DNA from: Lachnospiraceae bacterium UBA1683
Lineage (GTDB): Bacteria > Bacillota > Clostridia > Lachnospirales > Lachnospiraceae
DNA length: 24,482 nt
Direction of reading: 5' to 3'
Assembly: GCA_002320245.1 (NCBI GenBank)
Contig: DCKD01000077.1
Location: 1-24,482 of the forward strand
This document shows, piece after piece, positions 21,624-24,482 of this stretch. Under the pieces are notes generated by a model. The model saw only the letters and a program-made list of their open reading frames with translations, had not been told where the DNA came from and did not search any database. Within the stretch, counting starts at the first letter, position 1. Every line of letters begins with the position of its first letter. The position numbers and the translations under genes were made by a program.

Positions 21624-22838
21624 ATGAAAAAAATGAATGCGGATGTTGTAATTGTTGGTACTGGAGTGGGCGGATTGTTCAGTGCGCTTAGCCTTCCGCG
21701 CGAGAAAAAAATCGTGATGATTACAAAGGCTGACTTGGAAAGCAGTGATTCTTTCCTCGCACAAGGAGGAATCTGTATGCTGCATGATGAAAATGACTAT
21801 GACAGTTATTTTGAAGATACGATGAAAGCCGGACATTATGAGAACCGGAAAGAGTCTGTGGACATTATGATTCGCAGTTCTCAGGAAATTATCAAAGAGC
21901 TTGTAAAATATGGCGTGGACTTTGAGCGGGAGGATGATGGCAGCTACGCATACACAAGAGAAGGCGCGCATTCAAGACCGCGTATCCTGTTCCATGAGGA
22001 TATTACGGGAAAAGAGATTACAAGTAAGCTGTTAGCACAGGTGAAGAAACTGGAAAATGTCGAAATACACGAATATACAACGATGACAGATATCATAGTG
22101 GAGGATGGATGCTGTGTTGGTATTGTTGCACAGAGGCAGACAGAGCAGATTGAGATTTACGCGCCTGATACGATTTTCGCAAGCGGGGGAATCGGCGGTC
22201 TGTACAAACATTCTACCAACTTCCCGCATCTGACCGGAGATGCGCTGGAGATTGCTAAAAAGCATGGTATCCGCCTGGAACATCTGGACTATGTGCAGAT
22301 TCATCCAACTACGTTGTACTCCACGAAACCGGGCAGACGGTTTTTGATTTCCGAATCTGTGCGGGGAGAGGGAGCTTTGTTGTATGATAAAAATATGAAG
22401 CGGTTTGTCAATGAACTGTTACCAAGAGATGTGGTGACAAAAGCAATCCGGGAACAGATGGAAAAGGATGGCACGGATTTTGTCTGGCTGTCTATGGAAC
22501 CGATTGACAAGGAAACAATTTTAAATCACTTCCCAAACATCTATCAGCATTGTCTGGAGGAGGGATATGATGTGACCAAAGAGTGTATCCCGGTAGTTCC
22601 GGCACAGCACTATTTTATGGGCGGCATCTGGGTAGATTCTGACAGCCGGACTTCTATGCGGCATCTGTATGCGGTTGGAGAGACAAGCTGCAACGGTGTG
22701 CATGGTGCGAACCGTCTTGCAAGTAACTCCCTGTTAGAGAGTATTGTGTTTGCAAAGCGGGCAGCGGTCAAAATCTGCGGCGGCGTAAATCCATATGCAG
22801 GGGCAACGGAAACGGGCGATGAAAAGCTGAGGGCGTAG
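21624..22838 (+). CDS. nadB: L-aspartate oxidase, short form
   Basis: FAD enzyme that oxidises aspartate to iminoaspartate for NadA; in anaerobes it must use an acceptor other than oxygen, such as fumarate. The N-terminal FAD motif is VVIVGTGVGGLFSALSL (8-24), with SFLAQGGI at about 43-50, QIHPTTLY, SESVRGEGALLYD and HGANRLASNSLLES. The protein ends at 404 residues, soon after the last of these, so the C-terminal helical domain found in E. coli NadB (540 residues) is missing. The flavin and capping domains look complete, so it may be active; short NadB forms occur in Firmicutes as far as I recall. The ATG at 21624 has AAGGA at 21612-21616. Confidence 0.94.
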   Translation: MKKMNADVVIVGTGVGGLFSALSLPREKKIVMITKADLESSDSFLAQGGICMLHDENDYDSYFEDTMKAGHYENRKESVDIMIRSSQEIIKELVKYGVDFEREDDGSYAYTREGAHSRPRILFHEDITGKEITSKLLAQVKKLENVEIHEYTTMTDIIVEDGCCVGIVAQRQTEQIEIYAPDTIFASGGIGGLYKHSTNFPHLTGDALEIAKKHGIRLEHLDYVQIHPTTLYSTKPGRRFLISESVRGEGALLYDKNMKRFVNELLPRDVVTKAIREQMEKDGTDFVWLSMEPIDKETILNHFPNIYQHCLEEGYDVTKECIPVVPAQHYFMGGIWVDSDSRTSMRHLYAVGETSCNGVHGANRLASNSLLESIVFAKRAAVKICGGVNPYAGATETGDEKLRA

Positions 22839-22850
22839 GTATAGAATCGG

Positions 22851-22915
22851 GGAAACAAAGCCGTGGCTATGGAGCTATAGATACAGAACCAGGAAACAGA
22901 GCCGGGGATATGGAG
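22851..22915 (+). repeat. imperfect 24-bp direct repeat between nadB and nadC
   Basis: Bases 22851-22874 and 22892-22915 match at 21 of 24 positions, 41 bases apart (shared core GGAAACA-AGCCG-GG-TATGGAG). A weaker third similarity follows near 22920-22943. The 120-base gap is purine-rich and has no ORF, unlike the tight junctions elsewhere in the operon. Confidence 0.7.
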
Positions 22916-22958
22916 TCAGAAAAACAGAATCGAAGTTATAGAACGGAGGAAAAATTTG

Positions 22959-23810
22959 ATGAATAAAATTACAACGACATTGCAGGTGGACCATTTGATA
23001 TTAGAAGCTTTGAGAGAAGACATTTCCAGTGAGGATGTTACGACAAACGCTGTAATGCGCGAGGCAGCAGACGGAGAAGTAGATTTAATCTGTAAACAGG
23101 ATGGAATTATCGCCGGGCTGGATATTTTTAAGCGCGTGTTTGAATTGTTGGATGCAGATACGAAAGTGGAGCTTTTCTGCAAAGACGGAGATGCGGTAAA
23201 GGACGGTGAGCTGATGGGAAAGGTTTACGGCGATATTCGTGTGCTGCTCTCCGGCGAACGTGTGGCATTAAATTATTTACAAAGAATGAGTGGGATTGCT
23301 TCCTATACGCATTCTGTCGCAGCATTGCTTAAAGGCAGCAAAACGAAACTGCTGGATACGAGAAAAACAACGCCGAATATGCGTATTTTTGAAAAATACG
23401 CAGTCCGTGTGGGAGGCGGGTACAACCATCGCTATAACCTGTCTGACGGAGTGCTTTTGAAGGATAATCATATCGGTGCGGCAGGCGGTGTGGCAAAGGC
23501 AATTGAAATGGCAAAAGAGTACGCCCCGTTTGTCCGCAAGATTGAGGTTGAAGTTGAGAATCTGGATATGGTAAAAGAGGCAGTGGACGCCGGAGCGGAT
23601 ATCATTATGCTGGATAATATGTCTGTGGAGGAGATGCAGGAGGCAATCCGAATCATTGACGGAAGGGCAGAGACAGAGTGTTCGGGAAATGTGACAAAAG
23701 AAAATATCGGCAGGCTGACAGCTATTGGGGTGGATTATATTTCCAGCGGTGCGCTGACACATTCTGCGCCGATACTTGACATTTCGCTGAAAAATCTGCA
23801 TGCTGTATAG
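22959..23810 (+). CDS. nadC: nicotinate-nucleotide pyrophosphorylase (quinolinate phosphoribosyltransferase)
   Basis: Third step of the de novo pathway: quinolinate plus PRPP gives nicotinate mononucleotide, CO2 and pyrophosphate. 283 residues, the usual size. Signature stretches are LNYLQRMSGIASYTH, LLDTRKTTPNMR, YNHRYNLSDGVLLKDNHI, KIEVEVENL, IIMLDNMS and ISSGALTHSAPILDISL. ACGGAGGA at 22943-22950 is best spaced for the ATG at 22959; a TTG at 22956 is just possible. Its stop lies 22 bases before the niaR start, so the two are co-transcribed. Confidence 0.97.
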   Translation: MNKITTTLQVDHLILEALREDISSEDVTTNAVMREAADGEVDLICKQDGIIAGLDIFKRVFELLDADTKVELFCKDGDAVKDGELMGKVYGDIRVLLSGERVALNYLQRMSGIASYTHSVAALLKGSKTKLLDTRKTTPNMRIFEKYAVRVGGGYNHRYNLSDGVLLKDNHIGAAGGVAKAIEMAKEYAPFVRKIEVEVENLDMVKEAVDAGADIIMLDNMSVEEMQEAIRIIDGRAETECSGNVTKENIGRLTAIGVDYISSGALTHSAPILDISLKNLHAV

Positions 23811-23832
23811 AGAAATGAAAGCGGAGGTCACT

Positions 23833-24339
23833 ATGACAGGTACGGAACGAAGAACAACAATCGTTGAGCAAATCCAAAATAGTAAAACGCCAGTGTCAGG
23901 AACTGCGCTTGCGAAACAGTGTGATGTGAGCCGACAGGTCATCGTGCAGGATATTGCACTGATTCGGGCAGCAGGTTATGATATCATTTCTACAAACAGA
24001 GGATACATTTTGAATGCGCCGCATACGCTGAGCCGGGTGTTCAAAGTACACCATACGGATGAGCAGTTGGAGGAGGAACTGTATTCCATTGTGGATTTGG
24101 GAGGCTGCGTGGCAAATGTGATGGTCAACCATCGTGTGTATGGCCACATGGAGGCGGAGCTGGGGATTAACTCCAGGCGTAAAGCGATGGCGTTTATTGA
24201 TGATATTAAAAATGGAAAATCCAGTCCTCTGAAAAATATCACTTCCAATTACCATTATCATCGGGTGGAGGCTGACAGTGAAGAAACGCTGGATATGATT
24301 GAGGAAATGTTAAAAGAAAAGAAATTTCTTGTGCAATAG
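23833..24339 (+). CDS. niaR: niacin-responsive transcriptional repressor NiaR
   Basis: 168-residue DNA-binding regulator with an N-terminal winged helix (about 8-60, TALAKQCDVSRQVIVQDIAL) and a C-terminal 3H domain. The 3H histidines are visible: H74 with E82 eight residues on, H100, H105, and the pair H141/H143 (NYHYH). This spacing fits the nickel site I recall from the Thermotoga homologue (His, Glu, His, His). In related bacteria NiaR (YrxA) senses nicotinic acid and represses nadABC and niacin uptake genes. Ending the nad operon fits autoregulation through the dyad at 20602-20621. I start at the ATG at 23833 with GGAGGT at 23823-23828; an ATG at 23800 overlaps nadC and lacks such a site. 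Confidence 0.95.
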   Translation: MTGTERRTTIVEQIQNSKTPVSGTALAKQCDVSRQVIVQDIALIRAAGYDIISTNRGYILNAPHTLSRVFKVHHTDEQLEEELYSIVDLGGCVANVMVNHRVYGHMEAELGINSRRKAMAFIDDIKNGKSSPLKNITSNYHYHRVEADSEETLDMIEEMLKEKKFLVQ

Positions 24340-24365
24340 AAAACTGGACTGATAAAATGATAAGC

Positions 24366-24400
24366 AAGTGGCTGTTTTTGTACAGCCACTTTTGTGTTAT
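24366..24400 (+). terminator. rho-independent terminator after niaR
   Basis: AAGTGGCTGT (24366-24375) pairs with ACAGCCACTT (24382-24391) around a six-base loop, followed by a T-rich tail (TTTGTGTTATTCTTT). It closes the nad operon. The complement is also fairly T-rich past the stem, so it might act in both directions. Confidence 0.88.
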
Positions 24401-24431
24401 TCTTTATGAGATAAGGAATAATAGGATATCA

Positions 24432-24453
24432 GGGGCAAAATACCTTTTGCCCC
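24432..24453. other. short hairpin near the window end
   Basis: GGGGCAAAA (24432-24440) pairs with TTTTGCCCC (24445-24453) around TACC. No T-run follows on either strand, so its role is unknown. No gene is visible from 24340 to the end of the window. Confidence 0.45.
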
Positions 24454-24482
24454 CAACATCATAATATGAGTTGCCCGACAAA

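Noticed and set aside
24432..24453. Terminator of a converging gene beyond the window end
   Set aside because: The stem lacks a T-run on either strand and no minus-strand gene is visible, so it stays an unassigned hairpin.

Overview
The window looks like chromosomal DNA of a spore-forming Clostridia bacterium, most likely a Lachnospiraceae gut anaerobe (family level is inference). Reasons: moderate GC, strong AGGAGG-type ribosome sites, sporulation genes (yabP, yabQ, spoIIE, a CotS-like coat kinase), an HD-domain CCA enzyme, and the rqcP-yabP-yabQ-divIC-spoIIE-tilS-hpt-ftsH order known from Bacillus subtilis and related Firmicutes. All 19 protein genes I accept lie on the + strand. No tRNA, rRNA, CRISPR, phage or transposase gene was seen.

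Layout. 174-1565: asnS with its own sigma-A-type promoter. 1671-4547: an SbcD/YhaO-like nuclease and an SbcC/YhaN-like ATPase that carries a membrane hairpin and an octapeptide repeat. 4619-5953: cca. 6020-7030: a CotS-family kinase-like coat protein whose ribosome site lies in a hairpin. 7089-8819: phosphoglucomutase. 9089-9361: HU, with a near-consensus promoter. 9480-10922: rqcP, yabP, yabQ and divIC, closed by a clear terminator. 11085-12482: a SpoIIE lacking the usual membrane domain. 12574-16442: tilS, hpt and ftsH, probably one transcript, with a promoter placed so that tilS would be leaderless. 16469-18529: a cytoplasmic GH13 alpha-glucan hydrolase. 18565-20475: metG. 20691-24339: nadA-nadB-nadC-niaR, the de novo NAD (quinolinate) pathway plus its probable niacin-sensing repressor, with a dyad over the nadA -35 box and a terminator after niaR.

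The genes form functional blocks: translation (asnS, cca, tilS, metG), ribosome rescue (rqcP), sporulation and division (yabP, yabQ, divIC, spoIIE, CotS-like), DNA repair and packaging (SbcCD-like pair, HU), protease quality control (ftsH), alpha-glucan and hexose-phosphate use (GH13, phosphoglucomutase), purine salvage (hpt) and NAD synthesis.

The main non-coding feature is a family of GGGGACAGTCCC palindromes in four intergenic gaps (near 4557, 9735, 10998 and 20497), with a distant relative near 1571. They resemble REP-type elements, and one inflates the apparent N-terminus of cca. I see no clear novel multi-gene system. The best second-look items are the palindrome family, SpoIIE without its membrane domain, leaderless tilS, the sealed ribosome site of the CotS-like gene, the degenerate kinase motif in its product, and the membrane-anchored SbcC-like ATPase.
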